In this document: positions 52,743-62,956 of the stretch, one piece after another
Layout: every line of letters starts with the position of its first letter
Position numbering within the stretch: the stretch's first letter is position 1
Source: Arthrobacter antioxidans
Lineage (GTDB): Bacteria > Actinomycetota > Actinomycetes > Actinomycetales > Micrococcaceae
Reading direction: 5' to 3'
NCBI RefSeq assembly: GCF_023100725.1
Contig: NZ_CP095501.1
Span: forward strand, 310,001-374,000
DNA: 64,000 bases
Program-made: the position numbers and the translations under genes
Notes under the pieces: generated by a model
What the model was told of the DNA's origin: nothing
Databases searched by the model: none
The model's input: the letters and a program-made list of their open reading frames with translations, nothing else

Positions 52743-53254
52743 GTGGAAGATGCTGGGGCCTCATCGGCGAAGGCGTCAGCGCGGACTTCAGCCGTGCCGC
52801 CGGCTGGTACTTCTTGTTGGATGCTCGCGCGGCCGGCCACGCTGCTGGTGCTGCCGACCGCGACGACGACGGAGAACGTCACCGCGGTGTCGGCCGTGTT
52901 CGTCAGGGTCCCGGAGAAGGACCAGACGCCCGCTGCATCCGCCGCGCATACGACATCGCTCAGGGCCTCGTTGGCGACGGCGGTCGGATTCGCGGGCACG
53001 GACTCCGTGCCGGTCTCCAGGGTTGCCTCGACGCTGGGGCCGGGATCGGGGGGCACCGTTGCCGGCGGATCGGAGACCGTCGCCTCGGCCCCGGATGCCG
53101 TCGCCGAGGCCGACGATCCGGGCGCCGCCGTCGATCCCGGGGCCGACGGCCCCGATGCCGGTGCGCCGGGCGCATCGGCAGGGGGTGACGTGCATCCGGA
53201 AAGGGCGATGACACCCACGGCCGCCCATAGACCGAGCGGCGCGAGACTCCGCAT
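52718..53254 (-). CDS. Hypothetical lipoprotein upstream of the LGFP-transpeptidase
   Basis: A 178-residue lipoprotein with lipobox Cys21 (VIALSGC), a Pro/Ser/Thr/Ala linker of about 60 residues and a C-terminal beta-sandwich-like domain (VWSFSGTLTNTADTAVTFSV) with two Cys (DVVCAADAAG, SSTCQAVVF) that could form a disulfide. I do not know a family. ATG 53254 follows GGGGGAA. The 25-nt overlap with the LGFP gene suggests co-expression and a shared envelope role. Confidence 0.7.
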   Translation of the reverse strand: MRSLAPLGLWAAVGVIALSGCTSPPADAPGAPASGPSAPGSTAAPGSSASATASGAEATVSDPPATVPPDPGPSVEATLETGTESVPANPTAVANEALSDVVCAADAAGVWSFSGTLTNTADTAVTFSVVVAVGSTSSVAGRASIQQEVPAGGTAEVRADAFADEAPASSTCQAVVFR

Positions 53255-53402
53255 TGTTCCCCCATTCCCTGCCGTGGACTCCACGTTCGGGAACCAGGGG
53301 TTTCTGACCGGGAAGAAAGTACAGTCGGAGATTATCAGCGATCTTCCGTGATTCGATCCGGCATTCGACAAGAATTCCGCAGATTCCTGTGAGGATCGGG
53401 GT

Positions 53403-54701
<1,299 letters not shown>

Positions 54702-55571
54702 CTACCGGTCGGCGAGCTGGGCGTTGAGCGCGCCGACCGCGGCAAGCTCCGCGGCGATGCGACGCTCCAGCACGTCCCTGCTCAGCGTCTCCGAGCCGCC
54801 GTGGGCCCTCAGGTACAGCAGCACACCGATGCGGAGCACGCGCCAGTCGCGTTCGACGTCGATCCGCCCGGCGGTCGAGGCACGGAGGATCTCGGGGTCG
54901 TAGACATTGGGTTCGTTGAGCTGCCGCTGCCGGTACATGGCGCTGGTCTTGGCGCGCAGCGGGTCCGTCTCGGCGTCGTCGGCGGCACGGATCGCCGTCG
55001 AGTACCGGAGGGAGCGTTCCTCGTCGTGCCGGGTGAGGTAGGCGGCGATCGCGAGGCCGCCCTCGATCCACTTCCAGCGGCCGAAGTTCCCGTCGAACGG
55101 CAGCTCTGCCAGCAGATCGGCGATGCTCAGCGCCGCTGCGGTATCGCCCTCGTCGACGAACAGGTCCAGCGCGAGCTGGTGCAGGTCCTGGAGGTTGCTG
55201 CCGGACTTGAGGTTGATGCCGCGGGCCAGTCGACCGGCGACGTTCTGGATGTCCGTGCTGTCGGGGTGCGCCTGGGCCACCTGGGCGACGAGCGCCTCGG
55301 GGGATCCGTGGTCGGCGGCGACGGCGGAGACCCCGATCTCGGCGTCCGCGGGCTCCACGTAGACCATCGAGCCCGTGGCGATCGTGATGCGGCGATCGCC
55401 GGCAACGGTCGCGACGACGAGCGCGGGCACACCGAAGTCGTCGTTCTCGACCCCGACCGAGGTGATCTCGGCCGCCTCTTCGCCGTCGGGGAGTGCCAGC
55501 ACGTCACCGGTCGCCAGCATTTCCGCCGGGACCGCGCGCAGCCCTGTCCTGTCCACCCTGTTCACCATCAT
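54702..55571 (-). CDS. Uncharacterised actinobacterial protein (DUF6707-like)
   Basis: A 289-residue soluble protein. Residues 15-80 look like a small beta-barrel (LRAVPAEMLATGDVLALPDG, AEITSVGVENDD); the rest is helical and repeat-like (HQLALDLFVDEGDTAAALSI, RWKWIEGGLAIAAYL), recalling TPR-type scaffolds. I recall the DUF6707 label for relatives, with low certainty. It starts with tandem ATG codons at 55571. It lies between tgt and a NUDIX-like gene on the same strand, with gaps of 36 and 105 bp. Confidence 0.55.
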   Translation of the reverse strand: MMVNRVDRTGLRAVPAEMLATGDVLALPDGEEAAEITSVGVENDDFGVPALVVATVAGDRRITIATGSMVYVEPADAEIGVSAVAADHGSPEALVAQVAQAHPDSTDIQNVAGRLARGINLKSGSNLQDLHQLALDLFVDEGDTAAALSIADLLAELPFDGNFGRWKWIEGGLAIAAYLTRHDEERSLRYSTAIRAADDAETDPLRAKTSAMYRQRQLNEPNVYDPEILRASTAGRIDVERDWRVLRIGVLLYLRAHGGSETLSRDVLERRIAAELAAVGALNAQLADR

Positions 55572-55676
55572 GTACGTCGTGCCAACCTCTGTTTGTAGCC
55601 CCCTGGATGATCACCGGCGCCCCGGCGCGCCCCTCTCACGATACGGGTAACGCGGGGTCCGGCAGGTGCCGTCGGG

Positions 55677-56216
55677 TCAGCGGCCCCAGCCGGCATGGGC
55701 CATGGCCTGGCGCAGCAGGTCCGCGCGCCCGCCCGAGAACTCGGCCTGGATCGACGGGCTCAACGCCTCGGACGGCGTGAGCCAGGACAGCTCCAGCGCG
55801 TCCTGGCGCGGGTTGCACTCGCCCGTGACGGGGATGAGGTAGGCGAGGGCGACGGCGTGCTGGCGGTCGTCGGTGAGCCCCGTCTCCGAGGGGGAGGGGA
55901 AGTACTCGGCGATCGTGAAGGGGACGGGCGACGGCGGCAGCTGGGGCAGTGCCAGCGGCCCGAGGTCCTTCTCGAGGTGGCGCAGCAGCGCCGCCCGGAT
56001 GGTCTCCCGATACATGACGCGGCCGGAGACGAAGGTGCGCACCATCTCGCCCTGATCACTGGCCTGCAGCAGCAGCCCCACCTCGTTCACGTAGCCGAGG
56101 GTGTCGCACCGGACGGGGATCGCCTCCACGTACACCATCGGGAGGCGTCGGCGGGCCTCGTACAGGTCATCTTCGGAGAGCCAGCCCGGGTTGGGGTCAG
56201 GGGTGCGAACGTTCAT
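55677..56216 (-). CDS. NUDIX-like hydrolase family protein (DUF4916-like)
   Basis: A 179-residue protein starting MNVRTPDPNPGWLSEDDLYE. It has a NUDIX-like beta strand (VNEVGLLLQASDQGEMVRTF) and a helix with Arg/Glu residues (MYRETIRAALLRHLEKDLGP), but the canonical GX5EX7REUXEEXGU box is degenerate, so pyrophosphohydrolase activity is doubtful. It matches my memory of DUF4916. A TAGAACT-like box lies close to the ATG. Divergent from the LGFP-SGNH gene. Confidence 0.65.
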   Translation of the reverse strand: MNVRTPDPNPGWLSEDDLYEARRRLPMVYVEAIPVRCDTLGYVNEVGLLLQASDQGEMVRTFVSGRVMYRETIRAALLRHLEKDLGPLALPQLPPSPVPFTIAEYFPSPSETGLTDDRQHAVALAYLIPVTGECNPRQDALELSWLTPSEALSPSIQAEFSGGRADLLRQAMAHAGWGR

Positions 56217-56422
56217 ACCCCAGTTCTATCCCAGTGGCTCCGCCCGCGGCAGGCGGCGCGCGGTTCTTCGGCCGGTGGCTGAATCCGGGGCGGGATGCGG
56301 GGCAGGCCGAAGAGCTCCTGCCCCGATTCACCGGATTCCGGAACGAATCGGACCGGCCGGCCGATAGCTGCACATGCATGTATTACTGTGACCTTATTAT
56401 TTCTGGTGGAGTGGGGATCCGG

Positions 56423-58258
56423 ATGTTCAAGATGAAGCGGCTCGGGGCTGTGGCTGTGACGACCTTCGTCCTGTGTTCGGGGGTCGGGGCTCTTGCACCT
56501 CCCGCGCGGGCGGTCGTCCCGCCCGTCGCCGCACCCATGGTCCTGGTCGCGGGCTACACCGTCGATGGCCAGACCTACATCAAGTGGAACGCCAACCGCG
56601 CCCTGCTCGGCAACCCCCTCGGGAACAAGAGCTGTGACGGGATCAGCTGCTCCCAGCGCTTCCAGAAGGGGTCCGTCATCTGGACCCAGAAGACCGGCGC
56701 GCGGATCGTGCTCGACGACGCCATGGGTGCCCGGTACGCGGCCACCGGGTGGACCAGGGGCTTCCTGGGCTTCCCCACCGGCGACGCCGGCGGGCTCTCC
56801 GTCCGTGGCGGGAAACTCCAGCACTTCCAGAACGGGTACATCTACTGGTCGCCTGCGACCGGAGCCCATGCCGTCTTCGGGGGCATCAAGGGCTACTACG
56901 CCGCGAACCAGTACGAGCGCGGCTTCCTGGGCTATCCCACGTCCGGGGAGACCGCCGTGCCGAACGGTATCCGGCAGGACTTCGAGGGCGGGAAGGTGTT
57001 CTGGTCCAAGGGCCGGATCACCACCACCACCAACGGCAGCATCCAGACCTACTACGAGCAGAGAGGCGGCGCCCTCTCCTTCCTGGGCCTGCCGACCGGC
57101 AACAAGACCGCCTGGAAGGGCGGGTACTCCCAGAGCTTCGAGAGGGGGCACGTGACCTGGTTGCCCGCGACCGGAGTCCAGAGCGTCTTCGGCGGCATCA
57201 AGGGCTACTACGCAGCCAATGGGTACGAGCGCGGTTTCCTGGGCTATCCCACCTCCGGGGAGACCGCCGTCCCGAACGGTGTCCGGCAGGACTTCCAGGG
57301 CGGGAAGGTGTTCTGGTCCAAGGGGCAGCTCTTCACCACCACCAACGGCAGCATCCAGACCTACTACGAGCAGAAGGGCGGCGCCCAGTCCTCCCTCGGC
57401 CTGCCGATGGGCAACAAGACCGCCTGGCAGGGTGGGTACTACCAGCGCTTCCAGGGGGGGATGATCCTGTGGGGTCCGACCACCGGTGTGAGGAGCATCG
57501 ACACCGGGCACTTCACCACGCTGGAGAGCAACTTCGCCAAGTACGGCTGGCCGACGGGTGACACCTGGAAGGACGGGGCCGGTACCCACACCCGGTTCCA
57601 GAAAGGCGTCATCACGACGAACGTGCCGGTTGCCCCACCGGCCACGCCCCCGGCGACCCCGCCGTCCTCCGTCTACCCCTTCACCCCGGTCACGGCCACC
57701 GCGACGTCGGTGGTGCTCTACGGTGACTCGCAGCTCGACGGTGACTCCTGGAGCGAGCAGGGGGCCCGTGCCATGGGCTTCACCGATCAGGCCTCACACC
57801 TCGCCTACGGAGGGATGGGCTACTCGACCGCCAGCGTCGTGGCCGGCGGAACGGGCTGGACCGCGGTCCAGAACGGCAGGATGCCGTTCCCGGGTGGCAC
57901 TCCGGGCGTGGTGCTCGTCTCCCTCGGCGGCAACGACGCGACGTCGGGGAAGCCGGACGCGCAGGTCATCGCCGACAGCACGGCCCTGTGGGCCAAGCTG
58001 AAGCTGATGTACCCGAACAGCAGGATCATCGTCAACGGGGTCATGTCCCGCAGCGATGATTCGCACGTCCAGCGCCGTCACCTCGATGAAGTACTCGCAG
58101 CCAACGCCGCGAGGCAGGGCGTCACCTTCATCTCCGTCGCAGGCCTCGCCAGTGCGGCCAACGCCGAGTACCTCGACAACGTCCACATGTCGCAGGAGGG
58201 GCACAACGCGGTCGCCCGGCTGTACACCGCGAAGCTCGCGGCCGCTCTGGGGCGGTAG
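56423..58258 (+). CDS. Exported LGFP-repeat protein with SGNH/GDSL hydrolase domain
   Basis: A 611-residue exported protein. A signal peptide (residues 1-34, ending PPARAV) leads to about seven LGFP repeats (about 40-405), then a short Pro/Thr linker and an SGNH hydrolase (about 420-611) with Ser436 (YGDSQLDG), the Gly/Asn pair in SLGGNDAT, and Asp585/His588 (DNVHMSQEGHN), all intact. It probably deacylates or de-esterifies a wall polymer bound by the repeats. ATG 56423 has GGGGA upstream; ATG 56432 is an alternative. Only the first repeat has a Cys pair. A recent 312-bp internal duplication is present. Confidence 0.85.
   Translation: MFKMKRLGAVAVTTFVLCSGVGALAPPARAVVPPVAAPMVLVAGYTVDGQTYIKWNANRALLGNPLGNKSCDGISCSQRFQKGSVIWTQKTGARIVLDDAMGARYAATGWTRGFLGFPTGDAGGLSVRGGKLQHFQNGYIYWSPATGAHAVFGGIKGYYAANQYERGFLGYPTSGETAVPNGIRQDFEGGKVFWSKGRITTTTNGSIQTYYEQRGGALSFLGLPTGNKTAWKGGYSQSFERGHVTWLPATGVQSVFGGIKGYYAANGYERGFLGYPTSGETAVPNGVRQDFQGGKVFWSKGQLFTTTNGSIQTYYEQKGGAQSSLGLPMGNKTAWQGGYYQRFQGGMILWGPTTGVRSIDTGHFTTLESNFAKYGWPTGDTWKDGAGTHTRFQKGVITTNVPVAPPATPPATPPSSVYPFTPVTATATSVVLYGDSQLDGDSWSEQGARAMGFTDQASHLAYGGMGYSTASVVAGGTGWTAVQNGRMPFPGGTPGVVLVSLGGNDATSGKPDAQVIADSTALWAKLKLMYPNSRIIVNGVMSRSDDSHVQRRHLDEVLAANAARQGVTFISVAGLASAANAEYLDNVHMSQEGHNAVARLYTAKLAAALGR
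56838..57461 (+). repeat. Two 312-bp tandem copies inside the LGFP-SGNH gene
   Basis: Positions 56838-57149 and 57150-57461 are near-identical over long runs (for example GGCATCAAGGGCTACTACGC in both), each encoding two LGFP units (104 residues). Most differences are few and clustered at the edges, indicating a recent in-frame duplication. Confidence 0.85.
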
Positions 58259-58309
58259 GCAGCGCGCGGCTCTCCGTCCGGTGGCCGGCCCCGCGGGGCG
58301 GCGGCCCGG

Positions 58310-59020
58310 TCAGTGCACCGCGGAGTCCCGCTGCCACTCGTCGATCCGGACCTCCGCGCCCCAGGGGGAGCGGACGCGCAGCGACCGTCCGTGGCTCTCG
58401 TCGGTCACCACGGGCTCGAAACCGCCGGCCGTGAGGTCCCGGACCAGGTCCCGCACGTCGCCGTCGTACTCGAAGGCGAGCTCCGCTCTAGTCCGTGCGT
58501 CGGTACGGACTGCCACGAGGCCTCCGTTCTTCGCCCGGAAGTCATGCCGGGTAGCGGCGGCGGAGCTGGTCCCGGGCTTCGCCCCGATGTCTTCCAGCAC
58601 CCTCACGGCCCGTCCCACCCGGGGCGTGTACCAGAGGGCGAGGACCGCGAGCGGGGACGGCGGCGCCCCCGTCTCGCGCGGCCCGGCGTCGGCGAGGAAG
58701 GACAGCCCGTCCGGCGCGGTGATGCGGGCGGTGACGCCGTGGCCCTCGTCGGAGAGCTCGACGGTCACCCGTGCACCCGCCTCCGCCGTCCGGCGAGCGA
58801 ATTCCCGCACATCGGCGACGTCGAACGCGAGGTCCGTGGTGCCGTCCTCCGCACGGCCCGGCACGCAGGCGTGGAGGGCCACGCGGCCGCTCCCGGCGTC
58901 GAACACGGCGTAGGAGCCGTTCGGTGCGGGGTCCTGCGCCGGGGCAAGGCCGAGTGCCTGCAGGAAGCGGGCCGCACCGGGAAGGTCCGGCGTGTGGACG
59001 AGGGGGCGGACGCGGAGCAT
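58310..59020 (-). CDS. VOC family (glyoxalase/dioxygenase-fold) protein
   Basis: A 236-residue protein with two VOC modules, the first opening RVRPLVHTPDLPGAARFLQA (residues 4-23) with GSYAVFDAGSGRVALHA, the second from about residue 125 (LAVLALWYTPRVGRAVRVLE). The family binds a metal between modules and includes glyoxalases, dioxygenases and antibiotic-binding proteins; metal ligands cannot be assigned confidently. ATG 59020 follows AAGGAGA. Divergent from the YdeI-type gene. Confidence 0.8.
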   Translation of the reverse strand: MLRVRPLVHTPDLPGAARFLQALGLAPAQDPAPNGSYAVFDAGSGRVALHACVPGRAEDGTTDLAFDVADVREFARRTAEAGARVTVELSDEGHGVTARITAPDGLSFLADAGPRETGAPPSPLAVLALWYTPRVGRAVRVLEDIGAKPGTSSAAATRHDFRAKNGGLVAVRTDARTRAELAFEYDGDVRDLVRDLTAGGFEPVVTDESHGRSLRVRSPWGAEVRIDEWQRDSAVH

Positions 59021-59101
59021 CGGTTCTCCTTGAGGTCGGGTGGCGGGCCGGGTCCGTCCAGCATGCCAGCAGGTGTGGTTCCCTGACGGCCGGAGTGGTC
59101 C

Positions 59102-59107
59102 TAGGGT
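59102..59107 (+). promoter_or_regulatory. -10 box (TAGGGT) for leaderless start at 59114
   Basis: TAGGGT, 6-nt spacer GATCGC, then ATG. No Shine-Dalgarno sequence precedes the start. Confidence 0.55.
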
Positions 59108-59113
59108 GATCGC

Positions 59114-59716
59114 ATGAAGGCCGAGCTTCCCGAACTCCTCCTGCCCGACGCCCCCGCATGGCGGGCCTGGCTGGAGGAGAACCACGCCTCCTCGCCCGGC
59201 GTCTGGCTGATCGAGCACAAGAAGGGCGGGACGACGACGCAGCTCACCTACCCGCAGGCCCTCGACGAGGCGCTGTGCTTCGGCTGGATCGACGGCCAGG
59301 CGAAGTCCCGCGACGAGGGCACCTACCTGCAGCGCTTCACGCCGCGCAGCCCCCGGAGCATCTGGTCCGTGCGCAACCAGGGCTACATCGAGCGGCTCCG
59401 CGCCGAGGGCCGCATGCGGGAGGCGGGGGAGCGGGCAGTGGCGGCGGCGCAGGCCGACGGCCGGTGGGATCGGGCGTACTCGGGCCCGGCGAACGCCGAG
59501 ATGCCGCCCGAACTCACGATCGCGATCGAGGCCGACGCCGCCGCGCTCGCCACCTTCCGCACCCTGTCCTCGCAGAACCGCTACGCCATGATCTTCCGGC
59601 TGTCCCAGCTGAAGACGGACGCGGCGAAGGAACGCAATATCACGAAGTTCGTCGCCATGCTGGCGCGAGGGGAGACGCTCTACCCCCAGGGGAGGGGCTC
59701 GACGACGAGCGACTGA
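59114..59716 (+). CDS. YdeI/OmpD-associated family protein
   Basis: A 200-residue protein with the YdeI signature: AWRAWLEENHASSPGVWLIE, LTYPQALDEALCFGWIDGQA, YLQRFTPRSPRSIWSVRN, and the C-terminal helix motif SQNRYAMIFRLSQLKTDAAK with the following E-R-N. The family is linked by annotation to resistance to bacteriocins or polycations, but mechanism is unknown. Convergent with the saccharopine-dehydrogenase-like gene (7-bp gap). Confidence 0.85.
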   Translation: MKAELPELLLPDAPAWRAWLEENHASSPGVWLIEHKKGGTTTQLTYPQALDEALCFGWIDGQAKSRDEGTYLQRFTPRSPRSIWSVRNQGYIERLRAEGRMREAGERAVAAAQADGRWDRAYSGPANAEMPPELTIAIEADAAALATFRTLSSQNRYAMIFRLSQLKTDAAKERNITKFVAMLARGETLYPQGRGSTTSD

Positions 59717-59723
59717 CGCCGGG

Positions 59724-60956
59724 TCAGGCCAGCCGGGTCACCTCGTAGGTGTGCCCGGCCGCACGGAGCCGTTGCACGAGCACATCGCCGAGCGCGGTGG
59801 CGGGCGTCAGCGAACCGCTCCCCGGCGGGAGCCGGTCGCCGTCCAGCACCAGGGCCAGTGCCGTCTCACCGGCCATGACGGCGGTCGCGGCATAGCCCGG
59901 ATCGCCCGGGCCGGCGGCGATCGCCCGGTACCGGTGCCCGCCCTCGGTGCCGGCGGTCACCTGGGAACGGAACCAGCCCTTGCTCCGCGTGCCGGCACTC
60001 GGGCCCGTTCCCGGAGCCGGCAGCACGCGGTCGAGCAGGCGCCGGGTCGCCGGGAACGCCATCGCACCGGCGAACGCGCCGAGTCCGAGCGCCGTCGCCC
60101 CGGCGAGGACCGCCCCCACCGGGCCGCGGGCCACGCCCATCACCTCGCCGTAGCGCAGCGAGCGGCCATAGGCCCAACCCTGCAGGGCGTTGCTGCGGCG
60201 CACGATCCGGGTGTTGGCTGCGGCCATGACGAAGGGCGCGGTCCACAGTCCGTCGCCGGAGCGGCGCACCGGGCCGGCGTCCGCCGGCTGCGGCGTCGTC
60301 GGCTCCTGTCCACGGTCCGGGCTGAGGGCGTAGGGGTCGGCGATGAGGGACCGCAGCGCGGCGCTCGACCGCATCCCGTCGAGCTGCACGCGCATCGAAT
60401 CGAGCGTGCCTCCACTGATGCCGCCCTTGGCCGTCGCGACGAGCTGGACCTCGGTCAGCGCGCCGGCGCCGTCGGCCTCCGCCGCCCGGTGGAGCAGCAG
60501 GACCGCCAGATCGGACGGCACGGAGTCGTAGCCGCACGAGTGCACGATCCGGGCGCCGCTCGTCCGGGCCAGGGCGTCGCAGCGGTCGATCGCCTCGCGG
60601 ACGAAGGAGACCTCGCCCGTCAGGTCGCCGTAGTGGGTGCCCGCCCGCGCACAGGCCTCGACGACGGGCAGCCCGTACTTCGCGTAGGGGCCGACGGTGG
60701 TGAAGAGCACCCGGGTGCTTTCCGACAGGGCGGCGATCGAGTCCGCATCCTCCGAATCCGCCTCGATGAGGGGCCAGTCGTGCGCCGCGGCCGGCAGGCG
60801 CGACCGGGCCGCTTCGAGCCTGGCCGTCGACCGGCCCGCGAGCCCGATCCGCAGGCCTGCCGGGGCGTGCGTCGCGAGGTAGGCGGCGATCAGTTCGCCG
60901 ACAAAGCCTGTCGCTCCGTAGATGACGAGGTCGTGATCGCGCGGTTGGTTCTCCAT
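59724..60956 (-). CDS. Saccharopine dehydrogenase-like oxidoreductase
   Basis: A 410-residue protein with an N-terminal Rossmann motif (DLVIYGATGFVGELIAAYL), LAGRSTARLEAARSRLP, TTVGPYAKYGLPVVEACARA and HYGDLTGEVSFVREAID, matching the saccharopine dehydrogenase family; mycobacterial relatives act as trans enoyl reductases in lipid synthesis. Substrate unknown here. ATG 60956 has CAGACT 6 nt upstream. Confidence 0.85.
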   Translation of the reverse strand: MENQPRDHDLVIYGATGFVGELIAAYLATHAPAGLRIGLAGRSTARLEAARSRLPAAAHDWPLIEADSEDADSIAALSESTRVLFTTVGPYAKYGLPVVEACARAGTHYGDLTGEVSFVREAIDRCDALARTSGARIVHSCGYDSVPSDLAVLLLHRAAEADGAGALTEVQLVATAKGGISGGTLDSMRVQLDGMRSSAALRSLIADPYALSPDRGQEPTTPQPADAGPVRRSGDGLWTAPFVMAAANTRIVRRSNALQGWAYGRSLRYGEVMGVARGPVGAVLAGATALGLGAFAGAMAFPATRRLLDRVLPAPGTGPSAGTRSKGWFRSQVTAGTEGGHRYRAIAAGPGDPGYAATAVMAGETALALVLDGDRLPPGSGSLTPATALGDVLVQRLRAAGHTYEVTRLA

Positions 60957-60962
60957 GCCAGC

Positions 60963-60968
60963 AGTCTG
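60963..60968 (-). promoter_or_regulatory. -10 box (CAGACT) for leaderless start at 60956
   Basis: On the minus strand CAGACT, 6-nt spacer GCTGGC, then ATG. The box overlaps the end of the upstream GH76 gene by none of its codons but starts 6 nt before its stop. Confidence 0.45.
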
Positions 60969-61991
60969 TCACCCGCCGGCGGGTGGCCCCTCCTGGGCGC
61001 GGACCGCACTCGCGGCCTCCAGGATCATCCAGGCCTGGAGCTGGGAGGACAGGCTCACCGGGCCGTCCTGCCCGGGCGGGAAGACGAGCATCCCGGAAGC
61101 GTCCGTGCGGCGGCCGGCCCAGACGTGCTCCGCCGTCGCGTCGAGGACGGCCCGGACCTCCGTCGCTGCGGATGCGCCGATCGGCGCCGCGGCGGCCAGC
61201 GCGAGGTAGCGTGCGAGGATCCCCGTGAAGAGGCCGGCGTCCCCTGTGGCCGCCAGCGGCAGCACGCCGTCGTCGTCGGCGACCTCCCGGGCCACCGCCG
61301 CGGCGAGATCGGCCGCGTGCCGCAGCCCGGCCGGTCCACCGACGGCCACCAGCGCGCCGAGGACCGTGCCCTGGTTGTACGTGTGCAGCGAGCGCTCCAC
61401 CCGGCCGTCGGCCCTGACGCCGTCGAGGTAGAGGCCGCTCCCGGCGTCGAACAGGCGCTCCCTCAGCCAGTCGAGCAGCTCCTGCGCCCGCCCGGTCTCT
61501 CCGGCCCGCGCGAAGAAGAGGGCGGCGGGGGCCGTGCTCGGGGTGTTCTTGTAGTCGCGCGCGGTGTTCCAGTAGACACCGCCGCCGAGGTCCGAGGTGT
61601 GCGCCGAGCGGAGTGCGTCACCGAGCACCCGCACGCGGCGCCGCGGGCTACGCCGTCCGTCCAGCGCGTCCAGGCGCTGCAGGGCGAGCGCGAGCCAGGC
61701 CATGTCGTCGTAGTAGGCGTTGCGCCAGCGGCCGCCGTTCCTCAGCCAGATGCCGCGGGCGAGCTTCCGGGCCTCGAGCAGCGCACCCGTCCCGGCATCA
61801 CGCCGGTGCTCGTCCAGCAGGCAGTCGAGGTAGTGCGCCTGCCACCAGTAGTGCCAGTGGCTCCGGGGGCCGGTCGGTGCCGGGACGGCGACCGCCGCGA
61901 GTCGCGTTCCCGGCACCCGCAGGGACCGCCGGGCGAACAGGTGCCGGACGCTGTGGGCCGCCGCGGCGGCGGCGTCGTCGGGAATGGGCAT
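60969..61991 (-). CDS. Glycoside hydrolase family 76-like protein, cytosolic
   Basis: A 340-residue alpha/alpha-barrel protein. The GH76 catalytic Asp pair is in NAYYDDMAWLALAL (about residue 93), supported by HWHYWWQAHYLDCLLDEHRR, YKNTPSTAPAALFFARAGE and LHTYNQGTVLGALVA. GH76 enzymes cleave alpha-1,6-mannans. No signal peptide is present, so it probably acts inside the cell or has a divergent role. ATG 61991 has TAGGGT 6 nt upstream. Its stop lies 12 bp before the next gene on the same strand, which has its own -10. Confidence 0.8.
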   Translation of the reverse strand: MPIPDDAAAAAAHSVRHLFARRSLRVPGTRLAAVAVPAPTGPRSHWHYWWQAHYLDCLLDEHRRDAGTGALLEARKLARGIWLRNGGRWRNAYYDDMAWLALALQRLDALDGRRSPRRRVRVLGDALRSAHTSDLGGGVYWNTARDYKNTPSTAPAALFFARAGETGRAQELLDWLRERLFDAGSGLYLDGVRADGRVERSLHTYNQGTVLGALVAVGGPAGLRHAADLAAAVAREVADDDGVLPLAATGDAGLFTGILARYLALAAAAPIGASAATEVRAVLDATAEHVWAGRRTDASGMLVFPPGQDGPVSLSSQLQAWMILEAASAVRAQEGPPAGG

Positions 61992-61997
61992 GTGACC

Positions 61998-62003
61998 ACC
62001 CTA
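61998..62003 (-). promoter_or_regulatory. -10 box (TAGGGT) for leaderless start at 61991
   Basis: On the minus strand TAGGGT, 6-nt spacer GGTCAC, then ATG. Confidence 0.55.
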
Positions 62004-62030
62004 GTCACGCCGGTGCGCTGCGGGATTGGG

Positions 62031-62066
62031 CAGGATGCGCAGTCGATGGTCCGCAGGATGCGCAGT
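62031..62066 (+). promoter_or_regulatory. Direct-repeat operator candidate upstream of the SDR-ACAD genes
   Basis: CAGGATGCGCAGT occurs at 62031-62043 and again at 62054-62066, 23 bp apart, each followed by GGTCCG. The second copy overlaps the expected -35 position of a TACGCT box at 62081-62086. Spacing near two helical turns suits a dimeric regulator. Confidence 0.45.
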
Positions 62067-62136
62067 GGTCCGCGTCACAGTACGCTGGCCGCGAGGATGG
62101 ACCAACGGCGGTCCACCGGATGCGGGAGGACCAGGC

Positions 62137-62922
62137 ATGGACATCAGGGGAGCAGTGGCCCTCGTCACCGGTGGTGCCTCCGGGCTCGGGTTCGCGACGG
62201 CCCGCCGGCTGGTCGACGACGGCGCGGCCGTGGTGCTCGTGGACCTGCCGCAGTCCGCCGGCGCGCATGCTGCCGCGGAGCTGGACCCGCGCGGCGAGCG
62301 GGTGCGTTTCGTCGCCGCCGACGTCGCCGATCCCACCCAGGTCCAGGCCGCCGTCGACGCCGCCGCGGGCCTCGGACCGCTGCGGATCGTGGTCAACTGC
62401 GCCGGGATCGCCACGCCGGGGAAGGTCCTCGGGCGCGACGGCGTCCTGCCGCTCGAGCAGTTCGCCCGGGTGATCACCGTCAACCTCGTGGGCACCTTCA
62501 ACGTCATCCGGCTCGCCGCCGAAGCCATGGCAGCCACCCCCACCGTCACGGGCCTCGGCGGCTCCGACGAGCGCGGCGTCATCATCAACACCGCGTCCGT
62601 CGCGGCGTTCGACGGCCAGATCGGGCAGCCGGCCTACGCCGCGTCGAAGGGCGGGGTCGCGGCCATGACGCTGCCCCTCGCCCGCGAGTTCGCGCGGTCG
62701 CTGATCCGCGTGGTCACGATCGCCCCCGGGATCTTCGAGACGCCCATGATGGCCGGTCTCCCGCAGGAGGCCCAGGATTCCCTCGGGGCCCAGGTGCCGC
62801 ACCCCTCGCGGCTCGGCAAGCCCGTCGAGTACGCGGCGCTCGCCGCGCACATCGTCGGGAACCAGATGCTCAACGGCGAGACGATCCGCCTCGACGGTGC
62901 CATCCGCATGGCGCCGAGATAG
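62137..62922 (+). CDS. SDR family oxidoreductase (3-hydroxyacyl-CoA dehydrogenase type II-like)
   Basis: A 261-residue short-chain dehydrogenase. It has TGGASGLG (residues 11-18), the Asp-Leu NAD motif [16 protein letters not shown], catalytic Ser in [11 protein letters not shown] and the Tyr-Lys pair in [10 protein letters not shown]. Overall layout matches HSD17B10-type 3-hydroxyacyl-CoA dehydrogenases of beta-oxidation or branched-chain catabolism. ATG 62137 follows GGGAGGA. An acyl-CoA dehydrogenase gene starts 34 bp downstream, supporting a fatty-acid degradation role. Confidence 0.87.
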   Translation: MDIRGAVALVTGGASGLGFATARRLVDDGAAVVLVDLPQSAGAHAAAELDPRGERVRFVAADVADPTQVQAAVDAAAGLGPLRIVVNCAGIATPGKVLGRDGVLPLEQFARVITVNLVGTFNVIRLAAEAMAATPTVTGLGGSDERGVIINTASVAAFDGQIGQPAYAASKGGVAAMTLPLAREFARSLIRVVTIAPGIFETPMMAGLPQEAQDSLGAQVPHPSRLGKPVEYAALAAHIVGNQMLNGETIRLDGAIRMAPR

Positions 62923-62956
62923 TGCTGCTCCCGGTCTCGATAGAAAGGACGGCTCG

